This document shows, piece by piece, positions 27,541 through 36,633 of a DNA stretch of 64,000 nt. The first letter of the stretch is position 1, and the number at the start of each line of letters is the position of its first letter. The position numbers and the translations under genes were made by a program. A model generated the notes under the pieces. The model saw nothing but the letters and a program-made list of their open reading frames with translations. It did no database searches and had not been told where the DNA came from. The DNA is from Natrinema caseinilyticum (lineage in GTDB: Archaea; Halobacteriota; Halobacteria; Halobacteriales; Natrialbaceae): contig NZ_CP100445.1 of the NCBI RefSeq assembly GCF_024227435.1, positions 1,671,369-1,735,368 of the forward strand, written 5' to 3'.

Positions 27541-28488
27541 TTACAGGGGCGGGAGGCGGCCGACGTCGGAGAGCACCGCGGTCGCCGTCTCCGGCCCACC
27601 AGCGCCGCGACCGCTCGAGTGGAGCGACCCGGCGTTGCGGGTTTCTATCTGGACGATGTTTCGGGTGCCGGACACGGCGAGAGCGCCGTTTTCGGCGACG
27701 AGCCGCGGTCCGACGCGAACGCCGTCGCGGGTCGCTTCGCCGATGAGCCTGATCGTGCGGCCGTCCTCCGCGGCGAGGTCGAGCGCGCTGCCGGGGATGG
27801 TCTGGATGCCCTCGACCGTCGCGTCGTCGAGTGCGAAGCCGCCGTCGGCCAGTACGTTGGCCAGGATGACGAACTTCAGTGCGGCGTCGGTGCCGTCGAC
27901 GTCGAACGTCGGATCGGCCTCGGCGACGCCCAGGTCCTGGGCCTCCGCGAGGACGTGCTCGTAGTCGAGGCCCTCGGCGGCCATCCGAGTGAGAATGAAG
28001 TTCGCGGTGCCGTTCAAGACCCCGCGGACCGCGGTGACCGCCTGTGGCGTACAGTCCTCGATCGTCGAGAGGATCGGGATCGCACCGCCGACGGTCGCCT
28101 CGAACCGGATCGAGCCGGCGCTCTCCGATTCGAGCGCGCGGAGTTCCGCGTACCGCTCGGCCACCGGGCCCTTGTTCGCGAGGACGACGTGGCGGTCGTC
28201 CTCGAGCGCGCGCCGGACGTGCGAAAAGCCGGGCTCGGCGTCGTCGAGCGTCGTCGGCGTCGCCTCGACGAGGACGTCGTAGTCCGTTTCGAAGACGGCC
28301 CCGGGATCGCGGGTACCGAGCGCCTCACCGCCGACCTTACGCTCGAGGACGTCCGCGACGGCGATGCCGTTGGGATCGGTCGCGGCGTCCGTCGAGTCGG
28401 CGATGGCGACGACCTCGTGACCGTACTCGCCCGCGAGGTCGGCGACCGAACGGCCGACGTCACCGGCGCCGAGAATCGCGAGACGCAT
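27541..28488 (-). CDS. hom: Homoserine dehydrogenase
   Basis: The 315-residue enzyme has an N-terminal NAD(P)-binding Rossmann fold (LAILGAGDVGRSVADLAG), VLVEATPTTL and VVLANKGPVA, and the catalytic domain with GGAIPILSTIEDC, GVLNGTANFILTRM and DPTFDVDGTDAALKFVIL. It reduces aspartate semialdehyde to homoserine in threonine/methionine synthesis. No C-terminal ACT domain is present, but a stand-alone ACT protein gene overlaps the start by 1 nt and could supply allosteric control. The two form an operon. Confidence 0.95.
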   Translation of the reverse strand: MRLAILGAGDVGRSVADLAGEYGHEVVAIADSTDAATDPNGIAVADVLERKVGGEALGTRDPGAVFETDYDVLVEATPTTLDDAEPGFSHVRRALEDDRHVVLANKGPVAERYAELRALESESAGSIRFEATVGGAIPILSTIEDCTPQAVTAVRGVLNGTANFILTRMAAEGLDYEHVLAEAQDLGVAEADPTFDVDGTDAALKFVILANVLADGGFALDDATVEGIQTIPGSALDLAAEDGRTIRLIGEATRDGVRVGPRLVAENGALAVSGTRNIVQIETRNAGSLHSSGRGAGGPETATAVLSDVGRLPPL

Positions 28489-29063
28489 CAGGCCTCACCT
28501 CCCAGCAGGGGTTCGACAACGGTCAGATCCTTGTCCGTCCCGATCGAACGGATGGCTGCGAGCGCCTCCGCCGACCGACCGGAGTCGATCGCCAGCCGGG
28601 CGCGAGCGCTCGCGACACCCGCAGTCCCGTCCGGGGCGGCCAGCGAGAGGTCGAGAACGACGGCGTCGGCCTCGTCTTCGATCCGAGAGAGCGTGTTCGA
28701 GAGGTCGGTCTCGACGAGGTGTCCGACCAGCACGACGTTTACTTCCTCGCCGTAGTGTTCTTCGCCGGCCTGAATGACGTTGACGCCGGCGTCGCGCAGC
28801 GCCTGAACGATGCCGTCGAAGCGGTCCGGGGGACACTCGAGGTCGACCTCGACGGGGATGTGCCCGCGAGGCGTAATGTTGCCGCGTTCGTGGTGGATGC
28901 TCAGCAGATTGCCGCCGCTGTCGGCGATCGGTGTGAGCGCGCGAAGTAATTCGCCGGGCTCGTCGACGAGTTCGAGTCGGACGGTATAGGCGCGCACGCC
29001 GCCGTCGGTCTCGGCGTCGGGATCGTCCTCGTCGGATTCGGGTCCGTCACCCATCGCCGACAC
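28488..29063 (-). CDS. ACT-domain regulatory protein paired with homoserine dehydrogenase
   Basis: The product is 191 residues. After an acidic leader the ACT domain reads AYTVRLELVDEPGELLRALTPIADSGGNLLSIHHERG, a textbook first beta-alpha-beta of amino-acid-binding ACT. A second half (about 105-185) may be a degenerate repeat (VVLVGHLVETDLSNTL then AVVLDLSLAAPDG). It overlaps hom by 1 nt (TGATG), so translation is coupled. Likely role: amino-acid (Thr) sensing for homoserine dehydrogenase, inferred from context. The start may be ATG 29063 or 29054. A TATA-like CCTTTTAC lies at 29115-29122. Confidence 0.88.
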   Translation of the reverse strand: MSAMGDGPESDEDDPDAETDGGVRAYTVRLELVDEPGELLRALTPIADSGGNLLSIHHERGNITPRGHIPVEVDLECPPDRFDGIVQALRDAGVNVIQAGEEHYGEEVNVVLVGHLVETDLSNTLSRIEDEADAVVLDLSLAAPDGTAGVASARARLAIDSGRSAEALAAIRSIGTDKDLTVVEPLLGGEA

Positions 29064-29209
29064 CTCCTGCCTGCGGGCATCTACTCGTCATGATGTACGG
29101 TTCCGTAATGGGCGCGTAAAAGGATATAGGACTTGCCAAAACGCGCCGGCCCTGTCAACGATGGGCACATGACACGTCGCTGTCGCCGAATCGTGGTGCC
29201 GTCGGCGCC

Positions 29210-29575
29210 TCACAGGTGGTCTTTTCCCGGATTCGACGATCCCCAGTCGCCGCGGCCGCCTTCGGTACGGTCGACTCCCATGATCGACTCGGGCTGGTCC
29301 GGTCCGCCGAGACTGTCGCGCGCGTCGGGCACTCGGACCGTGACCGTCTCGATTTCCGGCCAGGTGATGAGTTCGGCCTCGATGTTACCCGTCGTGACGT
29401 CGCTGACCGAACACCCCGTACATCCGCCGCCGAGTTCGATGACGACCTCCCCGGTCTCGGGGTCGGCCGCTCGCACCGCGCTGGTTCCACCGTGCATCTG
29501 GATGATCGGCATCTCGCGTGCCAACCACGCCTCGACGCGTTCCCGGAGGGACGGATCGTCGTCGGAATCGGTCAT
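29210..29575 (-). CDS. NifU-like iron-sulfur scaffold protein
   Basis: The 121-residue protein has LREMPI-like helix 1, then MHGGTSAVRAADPETGEVVIELGGGCTGCSVSDVT. The CxxC in GGCTGCS ligates a bridging Fe-S cluster in NifU C-terminal-type proteins. The C-terminal about 35 residues (SIMGVDRTEGGRGDWGSSNPG) are a haloarchaeal extension. It would assemble or deliver Fe-S clusters. No suf or isc neighbour is visible in the window. Confidence 0.92.
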   Translation of the reverse strand: MTDSDDDPSLRERVEAWLAREMPIIQMHGGTSAVRAADPETGEVVIELGGGCTGCSVSDVTTGNIEAELITWPEIETVTVRVPDARDSLGGPDQPESIMGVDRTEGGRGDWGSSNPGKDHL

Positions 29576-29635
29576 TGCTACCTGTAGGAACTCGAGCGGT
29601 GAATAAGTTAGGTTACGCGGTCCGAATCCGCCGAA

Positions 29636-31102
29636 TTAATCCTGAACGTTCTCGCGGCGGCGGCGAAGCCACTCCAGTGCAACCGCTCCGCCTGCCAGCC
29701 CCGCAACGCCGGTGAATCCCGGGATCGAATCGTCGTTCTCCCCGCGCTGTCCGCCGGTGTCGTTCGGCATCCCACCGCCGGTATCGGTCGTCTCGTTCGT
29801 CCCGTTTGCCGCGCCGCGCCAGCTCTCCGGGTCCCGTACCGACGGCGGGTCAGCCTGCTCGCCGGCCTCGATCGGGAACGTATAGAGCGCACCCTCGAGC
29901 GACGTGTCGGGAATCGCCTCCGTGCTGGACGCGAGAAACGTCTCGCCGGGCGAGAGAACGCGAGCCGTCCAGAACGCTGTCTCGGCGGGATCGCGCCACC
30001 AGGCGAGCCGTTTCGGGTTCTCGGGATCGGACACGTCGTGGATCTTCACCCCGGCCCGGTACCACGACGAGTAGAGACGCTCGCCGCGAAGCTCGAAATT
30101 GTGCGACGTGGTCCACAGTCCGGCTCGGTAGGACTCGTCGGTCGTTCGCGGGGGATCGATACGTCCCCGCTCGACGGGGTCCGTCGGATCGGACACGTCG
30201 TAGAGGTCGATCCCACCCGGTCTGTCCGGCTCGTCGGCGCCCGTCGCCCAGGCCTCCCGACCGACCGCCACGAGCCCCCCGGTGTCGTCGACCGCGGCGT
30301 AATGATCGTTGCCCGGAAGTCCGTACACTGCGGTCCGCCAGTCGGCGATGGCTCGCTGCTCCTCGAGCGTGGTGTCGGCGACGTGAGTGACGTACGCGGG
30401 GTCGGTCGGGTCGGAGACGTCGACCAGATACGTACCGGCGTTCCAGTGGGGAAGATACGCCGTCTCGTCACGAACGGAGACGTCGTGGAGGTAGCGCGCG
30501 AGCATGTCGATTTCTCCCCAGCCCGGCTCGCGCTCGAGAAGCGACCAGTAGCCGAGTTGCGCGATCTCGTCGCCGCCGACGTCGAATATCACGAGTGGGT
30601 TTTCCGATCGCGTATTCGCGACGACGTACAGCCGGTCGCCCTCGAGAACGCAGTTGTGGATGTGGTAGTCCGTCTCGAAGTCGGCGATCGAGACGGGATC
30701 GGCGGGATCGCTCACGTCGTACAGACGAACGCCCGCGACGCCGAACCCCGGATTGGCCGGCCCCGCGACGACCAGTCGGTCGCCGTCGACGCTCACGTCG
30801 AGGATCTGGGTCAGCGGCGAGCCGCCGATCTCGACGTCGCGTTCCTCGGCGAGCAGCGCGGGCTCGGCGGGGTCGCTCACGTCGACGGTGACCAAGCCGG
30901 TCGTCGCCGCAACGTAGGCGGTCTCGCCGTCGTCGCCGGCGACCGCCTCCGCCGCGCCCGTAATCGCGAGGCTGCCCAGCGGCTCGTAGGCCCCCTGCCC
31001 GTCGGTCGCGGCGACCGCTCGAGACGCCGTCGACGAGATCGATAGGGGTGCGAGACCGGCAGCGCCACTCGCTCGAAGGAACGCTCTCCGCTCCATGGTC
31101 AC
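29636..31102 (-). CDS. Secreted LVIVD-repeat beta-propeller protein with PGF-CTERM-like tail
   Basis: The 488-residue protein begins with a Tat signal (MERRAFLRASGAAGLAP). Repeats of the type LYDVSDPADPVSIADFE, YLVDVSDPTDPAYVTHVA, IDLYDVSDPTDPVERG and IHDVSDPENPKRLAWW are LVIVD repeats that build a beta-propeller. A Thr/Asn/Gly-rich spacer leads to the C-terminal IPGFTGVAGLAGGAVALEWLRRRR: a PGF motif, a hydrophobic helix and Arg cluster, like PGF-CTERM substrates of archaeosortase A. So it is probably exported folded and then lipid-anchored at the surface. Function unknown. No partner gene overlaps. Confidence 0.9.
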   Translation of the reverse strand: MTMERRAFLRASGAAGLAPLSISSTASRAVAATDGQGAYEPLGSLAITGAAEAVAGDDGETAYVAATTGLVTVDVSDPAEPALLAEERDVEIGGSPLTQILDVSVDGDRLVVAGPANPGFGVAGVRLYDVSDPADPVSIADFETDYHIHNCVLEGDRLYVVANTRSENPLVIFDVGGDEIAQLGYWSLLEREPGWGEIDMLARYLHDVSVRDETAYLPHWNAGTYLVDVSDPTDPAYVTHVADTTLEEQRAIADWRTAVYGLPGNDHYAAVDDTGGLVAVGREAWATGADEPDRPGGIDLYDVSDPTDPVERGRIDPPRTTDESYRAGLWTTSHNFELRGERLYSSWYRAGVKIHDVSDPENPKRLAWWRDPAETAFWTARVLSPGETFLASSTEAIPDTSLEGALYTFPIEAGEQADPPSVRDPESWRGAANGTNETTDTGGGMPNDTGGQRGENDDSIPGFTGVAGLAGGAVALEWLRRRRENVQD

Positions 31103-31310
31103 AGCAGTGCGATGCAGCTACAAAGACGTGATTACTCGTATCCGTGGCTGAGCGTGCACCCGTCGGTGCGAGGCTACTCGAGGACGTCAGTAGTGCCGAG
31201 TCGACCGAGAAAACCGGAATCGGGCACTGTGACGACGATATCGTCGATCGTCGATGGCCGGAACGGGGAGGAATTGGAGACCGCCGTCGAGATCGGCAGG
31301 TCCCAGCGGT

Positions 31311-32288
31311 TCAGCCGCGCAGCCGCCGCCGGTCGCCGGTTCCCTCGGTCATGGCGCTGGCGAGCGCGCCCTCGACGACGACGTCGTCGCCGAGATCGGT
31401 GACGCGGATCTCGGGGACGTTGGTCATCACCATCTCCGCGACGCGCTCGCGGATCGGGTCGACGACGAGTTCCTCGTTGTGCAGCGCGACCGCACCGCCG
31501 AAGGAGACGACGATCGGCGCGAACGCGTGGACGATATTGGTGACGCCGACCGCGTTCCAGTGTGCCAGCTGTTCGATGACGTAGTCCGCGAGCTCGTCCT
31601 CGCCCGCGAGGTCGAAGACATCTTTCGCCGTGAAGTCCGGCCCGTCGAGCGGGAGGGCCGTCGTGATTGTCGGGTCGTCTTCGGCGAGCAGTCGAGCGTA
31701 GTTCGGGATGCCGTTCCCGGAACAGTAGGCCTCCCAGTGGCCGTCGCGACCGCAGCCGCAGGTCAATCGGCCGCACGGGTCGACGACGTAGTGACCGACC
31801 TCGCCGGCGTTGCCGTCCCAGCCGCCCATGATCTCCCCGTCGCAGCAGACGCCGGCTCCGATCCCGGAGGAGATAGTGACGTAAACCATGTCGTCAGGGT
31901 TGCTGGCGGCGTGAAACCGCTCTCCGATGACGCCCGCCGTCGTGTCGTTGTGAAGGTGCACGTCGTCGCTGTCGATCAGCTTCGCGATCGGCCCCGTCAG
32001 CGGAATCCGATCGATCGAATCGGGCAGGTTCGCCGGATCGATCACGGTCCCTTCCGCGAGGTCGAACGGGCCGATCGACCCGATCCCGGCGGCCGCGATC
32101 CGCTCGGGGTCGATCCCCGCCTGTCCGCACGCCTCGCGAAGCGTTCGGAGCACCCCTTCCGTTACGTCGATACCTGTCGGCCCGCGCGGCGTGGATCGGC
32201 GACTCGAGCCGATCGTCGTCCCATCGGGCTCGGCGACGATGGCCCGGACGTTGGTCGCGCCGAGATCGACGCCCGCATAGTAGACCAT
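31311..32288 (-). CDS. ROK family protein, probable glucokinase
   Basis: The 325-residue protein has the ATP-binding DLGATNVRAIVAEPDG, the sugar-binding ENDTTAG-type segment LHNDTTAGVIGE, GIGAGVCCDGEIMGGWDGNAGEVGH and the ROK zinc-binding cluster CGRLTCGCGRDGHWEAYCSG, where one position is His. It phosphorylates glucose or a similar sugar; in haloarchaea this family includes glucokinases. Length matches. The C-terminal FGGAVALHNEELVVDPI is the second phosphate-binding loop. It stands alone, so sugar specificity is not certain. Confidence 0.9.
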   Translation of the reverse strand: MVYYAGVDLGATNVRAIVAEPDGTTIGSSRRSTPRGPTGIDVTEGVLRTLREACGQAGIDPERIAAAGIGSIGPFDLAEGTVIDPANLPDSIDRIPLTGPIAKLIDSDDVHLHNDTTAGVIGERFHAASNPDDMVYVTISSGIGAGVCCDGEIMGGWDGNAGEVGHYVVDPCGRLTCGCGRDGHWEAYCSGNGIPNYARLLAEDDPTITTALPLDGPDFTAKDVFDLAGEDELADYVIEQLAHWNAVGVTNIVHAFAPIVVSFGGAVALHNEELVVDPIRERVAEMVMTNVPEIRVTDLGDDVVVEGALASAMTEGTGDRRRLRG

Positions 32289-32629
32289 GTTATCCTAGTG
32301 GACGAACGCGGCCGTACTTAACTACCCAGATTATACTCGGCAACGAGTAGCGATTTCGATACGTTACGGACACGGTGGAAATCGCGACGGGAACCGCAGA
32401 CAGAAAGGGGAGCGAAAGGGGGACGGAGGGAGGAAGCGATGGTGAGTGCAGAGAGGAAAAGGAGGGATGAGGGCGACGAGGGAGGGGGAGGGATGAGGAT
32501 GAAGAGAAGAGGGGGAAAGGAGAACGAAAGCGGTGTGGCGACGAGCGCCACCGAAACGCGGCTCACCTGCAGGCGGGAAGCGAAATCGGGCCCGCGGAGC
32601 GAACGGGGAATCGGCGGCGGCTCGCGTCG
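32289..32629. repeat. Intergenic region with a long purine-rich strand tract
   Basis: This 341-bp region has no gene. From about 32396 to 32536 the plus strand is almost all purines (GACAGAAAGGGGAGCGAAAG, then GGAGGGAGGAAG, GGGAGGGGGAGGG and GAAGAGAAGAGGGGG), with the complementary strand rich in pyrimidines. This strong strand asymmetry is not seen elsewhere in the window and could form unusual DNA structure, or act as a terminator/barrier. Confidence 0.6.
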
Positions 32630-33094
32630 TCACTCCATGACGTCGAGATCGCGGAAGTACGTGACCGGACAGGGCGCCTGGAGGATAATTTCCTGCGAGA
32701 CGGAGCCGAGAACGGCCTTTTCCGCGGGCGAGCGGCGGCGGCCGCCGACGACCATTCGATCCGCGTTCACGTCGATCGCCATGTCGACGACTTCGTCACC
32801 GACTTCGCCGAGTGCTCCTTTGATCTCGTACTCGACACCGGCCTCCTCGAACCGTTCGGCAAGTTCGGGAACCGGGGAACGGCGAGCCGCGACCTCGTCC
32901 GGATCCACGTCCGCCGCACGCGCCGTGAAGCCGAGATCGTCGTGGACGTCCTCGTATTCGTCTTCGGTGAAGGCGTGACCGATCACGACTTTCGCGCCGA
33001 GGGGGTCCGCGATCTCGAGAACCGTCTCCGCGAGTTCCGGTGCGCGCACTGTGTCCATCGGCCCGACGGCGAGTAATACTGTATCGATTGCCAT
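32630..33094 (-). CDS. Universal stress protein (UspA family)
   Basis: The 154-residue protein starts AIDTVLLAVGPMDTVRAPELAETVLEIADPLGAKVVIGH and has RMVVGGRRRSPAEKAVLGSVSQEIILQAPCPVTYF. The loop reads VGGRRRSPAEKAVLGSVS instead of the ATP-binding GxxGxG, so it may not bind ATP. It is a paralogue of the protein at 33233, which has the same GGRRRSP signature, so the two arose by tandem duplication. A TATA-like CCTTAAGC lies about 25 bp upstream on the minus strand. The role is stress-related but not specific. Confidence 0.92.
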   Translation of the reverse strand: MAIDTVLLAVGPMDTVRAPELAETVLEIADPLGAKVVIGHAFTEDEYEDVHDDLGFTARAADVDPDEVAARRSPVPELAERFEEAGVEYEIKGALGEVGDEVVDMAIDVNADRMVVGGRRRSPAEKAVLGSVSQEIILQAPCPVTYFRDLDVME

Positions 33095-33232
33095 ACCGGC
33101 ACAGTGGTCGGGCCACCCGCTTAAGGGTTCTCGTGAGTGCAGTATTCCCGGAACGATGCGCGTTCGTCACAGCGGAGTCGCGTCCGCTCCGACTCGAGGT
33201 CGACGGCAGACCGGGAATCCGCCGACCCGTGG

Positions 33233-33697
33233 TCAATCGGCGTGTTCGTCGCTCCGGACGAACGTGACCGGACAGGGTGCCGACAGCAACACTTCCTGGG
33301 CCGTCGAGCCGAAGACGGCTTTCCCGGTCGGCGACCGACGCCGTCCGCCGACGACGACGCGATCGGCGCCGGAACTCGACGCCAGATCGACGATCGACGA
33401 CCCGTGGTCGCCGACCGCCCCACGGATCTCGTACTCGACGTCGTGTTCGTCGAAGACGTCACGGAGCTCGTGAATCGTCGAGTGGCGCGCCGCGACGGCG
33501 TCGGGGTCGATTTCGTCGACGGTTCGATCGAACTCGAGGCGATCGAGCACGTCGTTGTATTCGTCGCTGGTGAAGACGTGAGCGAGAACGACGGTCGCGT
33601 CGGCGGGCGTTGCTACCTCGAGGACCGCTTCGGCCAGTTTACCGCTCCGGTCCGCGTCGCTGGGTCCGACGGCGAGGAGCACGGTTTCTAACTTCAT
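33233..33697 (-). CDS. Universal stress protein (UspA family), tandem paralogue
   Basis: This is a 154-residue Usp domain: KLETVLLAVGPSDADRSGKLAEAVLEVATPADATVVLAH, then DRVVVGGRRRSPTGKAVFGSTAQEVLLSAPCPVTFV. Sequence and length pair it with the gene at 32630, about 140 bp away on the same strand. The SPTGKAVFGS loop is again a variant of the nucleotide-binding motif. Together they form a two-gene Usp tandem between the ROK gene and a divergent SDR gene. Individual functions cannot be told apart from sequence. Confidence 0.92.
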   Translation of the reverse strand: MKLETVLLAVGPSDADRSGKLAEAVLEVATPADATVVLAHVFTSDEYNDVLDRLEFDRTVDEIDPDAVAARHSTIHELRDVFDEHDVEYEIRGAVGDHGSSIVDLASSSGADRVVVGGRRRSPTGKAVFGSTAQEVLLSAPCPVTFVRSDEHAD

Positions 33698-33801
33698 AGT
33701 ACCAACTACTGACTCGGAATGATGTAAATCCCTATTCTCGAAACATTCAACGGTGTTTCAGTTCCAGATGTTTTTTCCACACAGTCGACCAGGAGGGATG
33801 C

Positions 33802-34542
33802 ATGGACGGACCAGATCTCTCCGATCGAACGGTGCTCGTCACGGGCAGCGCGAGCGGCGTCGGTCGCGAACTGTTGCTGGCGACGGCCGACTGTGGCGCA
33901 CGGACGGCGGTTCACTACCGAACGAGCGCCGAGGCGGCCCGCGACGTCGCCGCGGCGGCGCTCGAGCGCGGGGCACCCGAGGCGGTGACGGTACAGGGCG
34001 ACGTGACCGACCCGGACGACGTCGACGACCTCTTCGCCGTCGTCGAATCCGAACTCGGACCGGTCGACGTGCTGGTGAACAACGTCGGCGATTTCGCGCC
34101 GTCACACTGGTCGGATCTCGAGTTCGAGACCTGGAACCGGGTCATCGAGACCAACCTCAACGGAACGTACCTCTGTTCGAAGCGAGCGCTTCCCGGGATG
34201 CGAGAGACCGGGTACGGCCGAATCGTAAACCTCGGGTACGCCTCGAGCGAGAGGGGACTCGTGAGTCCGAAGAACTTCCCCTACTTCGTCGCAAAGACCG
34301 GCGTGATGATGTTCACGCGCATGCTCGCGGCGGATACGTGCGACGACGGGATAACCGTCAACGCCATCTCGCCGTACGTCGTCGAAAACTCCGACGAGTT
34401 CCCCGAGGAACTGCCCCGCGGGCGACCCGCGAGCTTCGACGATCTCGTTCAGCCGCTGTATTTCTTCCTCGACCCGGATACTGGGTACGTCAGCGGGGAG
34501 AATATCGAAGTCGACGGCGGCTGGTTACCCGAGCGGGTGTGA
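33802..34542 (+). CDS. Short-chain dehydrogenase/reductase
   Basis: The 246-residue SDR has the cofactor motif TVLVTGSASGVGRELLL (TGxxxGxG), NNVGDF, a catalytic Y-x3-K in YFVAKTG (about 170), and the C-terminal VSGENIEVDGGWLPE. The Ser expected before the YxxxK is replaced by the GYASSERG stretch. It reduces or oxidises an alcohol/ketone with NAD(P); the substrate is unknown. The cofactor motif is the classical NAD(P)H form. It is the first of several plus-strand genes, but spacing to the MOSC gene (about 70 bp) is compatible with either a short operon or separate units. Confidence 0.92.
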   Translation: MDGPDLSDRTVLVTGSASGVGRELLLATADCGARTAVHYRTSAEAARDVAAAALERGAPEAVTVQGDVTDPDDVDDLFAVVESELGPVDVLVNNVGDFAPSHWSDLEFETWNRVIETNLNGTYLCSKRALPGMRETGYGRIVNLGYASSERGLVSPKNFPYFVAKTGVMMFTRMLAADTCDDGITVNAISPYVVENSDEFPEELPRGRPASFDDLVQPLYFFLDPDTGYVSGENIEVDGGWLPERV

Positions 34543-34613
34543 CGAGCGTGGGTAGCCGAGCCGGGCGGAGTACGATCGGGGGAGTTAACCCGGACGGGTG
34601 CCCCGACGACGGT

Positions 34614-35072
34614 ATGACCGGTCGAGTTCGATCGATCCATCTCGCGCCCGAACGGGGGGAATCGATGCGACACGTCGATAGCGTGAGCGCGGTCGCGAAC
34701 CGGGGACTCGAGGGCGATCGCTACTACAGCGACGAGGGAACGTTCGCCGAGCGCACCGGAAGCGACGTCACGCTCATCGAGAGCGAGACCCTGGACGCGG
34801 TCGAGCGCGACTACGACATCGACCTCGAGCCCGGCGTCCACCGGCGAAACCTGACGACCGAGGGGGTCGCGTTGAACCACCTGGTCGACCGCCGGTTCCG
34901 CATCGGCGAGGTCGTCTGCGAGGGCACGGAGCTCTGCGAGCCGTGTTCGTACCTCGAGCGTTACCTCGAGAAACGAGGGATCCGCGACGCGCTCGTCCAC
35001 CGCGGCGGGCTCCGAGCCCGGATTCACGAGGGTGGGGCCGTGACGACTGGAGACGACGTCGAACCGATCTGA
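34614..35072 (+). CDS. MOSC domain protein
   Basis: The 152-residue product from ATG 34614 starts TGRVRSIHLAPERGE and has the MOSC core GLEGDRYYSDEGTF, VTLIESETLDAVERDYDIDL, the conserved GVHRRNLTTEGV and the cysteine motif GTELCEPCSYLERYLEKRG. MOSC domains bind or carry sulfur for molybdenum cofactor enzymes or detoxification. The cysteine in ELCEPC is the expected sulfur-carrying position. A longer open frame covering the SDR gene in another phase was rejected; 34614 gives the full family N-terminus. Confidence 0.9.
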   Translation: MTGRVRSIHLAPERGESMRHVDSVSAVANRGLEGDRYYSDEGTFAERTGSDVTLIESETLDAVERDYDIDLEPGVHRRNLTTEGVALNHLVDRRFRIGEVVCEGTELCEPCSYLERYLEKRGIRDALVHRGGLRARIHEGGAVTTGDDVEPI

Positions 35073-35147
35073 CCCGAGTTCGCACGCGGAACGCCGACGC
35101 CTCGAGCGGAACGCAAATTACATTTCCGCGAGCACCAAGGGCAATTC

Positions 35148-35945
35148 ATGAACGAGCCGGGTATCCAGTCGCTGATGGATCAGGCGACGCTGGATCGGCG
35201 GGTTCGGACCGGTGACGCGCCGGCGTGGGTCGGCGACCACTGGGAAACGTTTCGAGAGGGATTGCTCGGGGAGCGAAACGGATCGCCGTTTCCCTGTTTC
35301 TTCGGCGTCGAATCGGTTCAACAAGGTGAGCCGCTGTACACCGCAGTGCCCTCGATGAGCGACGCGGAGGCGTTGCTGACGTTGCGGGATCGGATTCTCG
35401 AGTACCTCGATAGCTATCGGGATCACTCGGATCGAGCCTCGCTCGTGACCTTCTTCAAGCCGCCCGAGCGGCCGCTCTCGGAGGCCTCGTATCACGACGC
35501 CCTCTGGCACATCTTGCAGACGCTGCACCTCCACGATCCCGAGCCGTGGCCCGACGACATTCCCACCGATCCCGACGACCCACACTGGGAATTCTGTCTC
35601 GGCGGCGAGCCGATGTTTCCGACCTGCCGGGCCCCGTTCTACGAGACGCGAAAGAGCCGGTACTGTCCCGTCGGTCTCGAAATTACGTTTCAGCCGCGCG
35701 CACTGTTCGAAGATCTCGACGTGACAGCCGACACGCCGGCCGGCCAGCGCGCCCGCGACGTCATCCAGGACCGCCTCGAGGAGTACGACGGGGTCTGTCC
35801 GCACGCCGATCTCGGCGACTGGGGCGTCGAGGGAGACCGCGAGTGGCCGCAGTACATGTTCTCGGAGGACGAATCGCAAGCGCCGTCGACGTGTCCGATC
35901 ACGATCACCCGAACGCACCCGAAATCCGCCGCGCGCCTCCCATGA
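35148..35945 (+). CDS. YqcI/YcgG family protein
   Basis: The 265-residue protein has [23 protein letters not shown] near the N-terminus, [71 protein letters not shown] and a C-terminal CPITITRTH. These match the YqcI/YcgG family, which is of unknown function (one member relates to heme or redox handling, uncertain). Conserved Cys and His residues suggest a metal or redox site. It overlaps the next gene by 4 nt (ATGA), so it is coupled with the cysteine hydrolase. Confidence 0.85.
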   Translation: MNEPGIQSLMDQATLDRRVRTGDAPAWVGDHWETFREGLLGERNGSPFPCFFGVESVQQGEPLYTAVPSMSDAEALLTLRDRILEYLDSYRDHSDRASLVTFFKPPERPLSEASYHDALWHILQTLHLHDPEPWPDDIPTDPDDPHWEFCLGGEPMFPTCRAPFYETRKSRYCPVGLEITFQPRALFEDLDVTADTPAGQRARDVIQDRLEEYDGVCPHADLGDWGVEGDREWPQYMFSEDESQAPSTCPITITRTHPKSAARLP

Positions 35946-36541
35946 CGGCCGCCGAACGCGCCGTCGACGCGAGCGTCGCGAACCGCGCTCGAATCGAGGA
36001 CGCCGTCCTCGTCCTGATCGACTTCCAGCGGGGGTTCGACGATCCCTCCTGGGGGAACCGAAACAATCCCGACGCGGAAGCGAACGCGGCGCGGTTGCTC
36101 GAGCGCTGGCGCGATCGAAATCGGCCCGTCGTCCACGTTCGACACGACTCGACGGAGCCCGACTCGCCGCTTCGGGGCGACGACCCCGGCTTCGCGTTCA
36201 AACCGGAGACGGCGCCCAGAGAGCGCGAGACGACCGTGGAAAAGTCGGTCAATAGCGCGTTCATCGGAACCGATCTCGAGGAGTGGCTCCGTAAACGGGA
36301 CCACGAGACGCTCGTTATCGCGGGGCTCACGACGGACCACTGCGTTTCGACGAGCGCGCGAATGGCCGAGAATCTCGGCTTCGATCCCATCGTGGTCGGC
36401 GACGCGACCGCGACCTTCGATCGGACCTACGACGGCGAGACGTTCGACGCGGAGACGGTCCACCGCACCGCGCTGGCTCACCTCGCCGGCGAGTTCGCGA
36501 CGGTGGCGACGACGGCGGGTCTTCTCGAGGACGGGTCCTGA
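35942..36541 (+). CDS. Isochorismatase-like cysteine hydrolase
   Basis: The 199-residue protein from ATG 35942 has the catalytic Asp in [13 protein letters not shown] (about residue 26), a Lys in [19 protein letters not shown], and the cysteine loop [24 protein letters not shown] (about 133-140). This is the D-K-C triad of nicotinamidase/isochorismatase-type hydrolases. The substrate is unknown. The start overlaps the YqcI stop (ATGA), so the two genes are a bicistron and may act in one pathway (inference). Confidence 0.92.
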   Translation: MTAAERAVDASVANRARIEDAVLVLIDFQRGFDDPSWGNRNNPDAEANAARLLERWRDRNRPVVHVRHDSTEPDSPLRGDDPGFAFKPETAPRERETTVEKSVNSAFIGTDLEEWLRKRDHETLVIAGLTTDHCVSTSARMAENLGFDPIVVGDATATFDRTYDGETFDAETVHRTALAHLAGEFATVATTAGLLEDGS

Positions 36542-36633
36542 ATCCGGACTCGCTCTGGCGGCAGATTCGACCGTCCCACGGTGTCCGGGATTTCACACCA
36601 CAATTATGGGAATCCCCGTACTCGAGTACCGGT

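Noticed and set aside
33753-35072. A 439-codon SDR-MOSC fusion in one frame
   Set aside because: The 5' part lies out of phase over the SDR gene and is Arg-rich; the MOSC protein starts at 34614.
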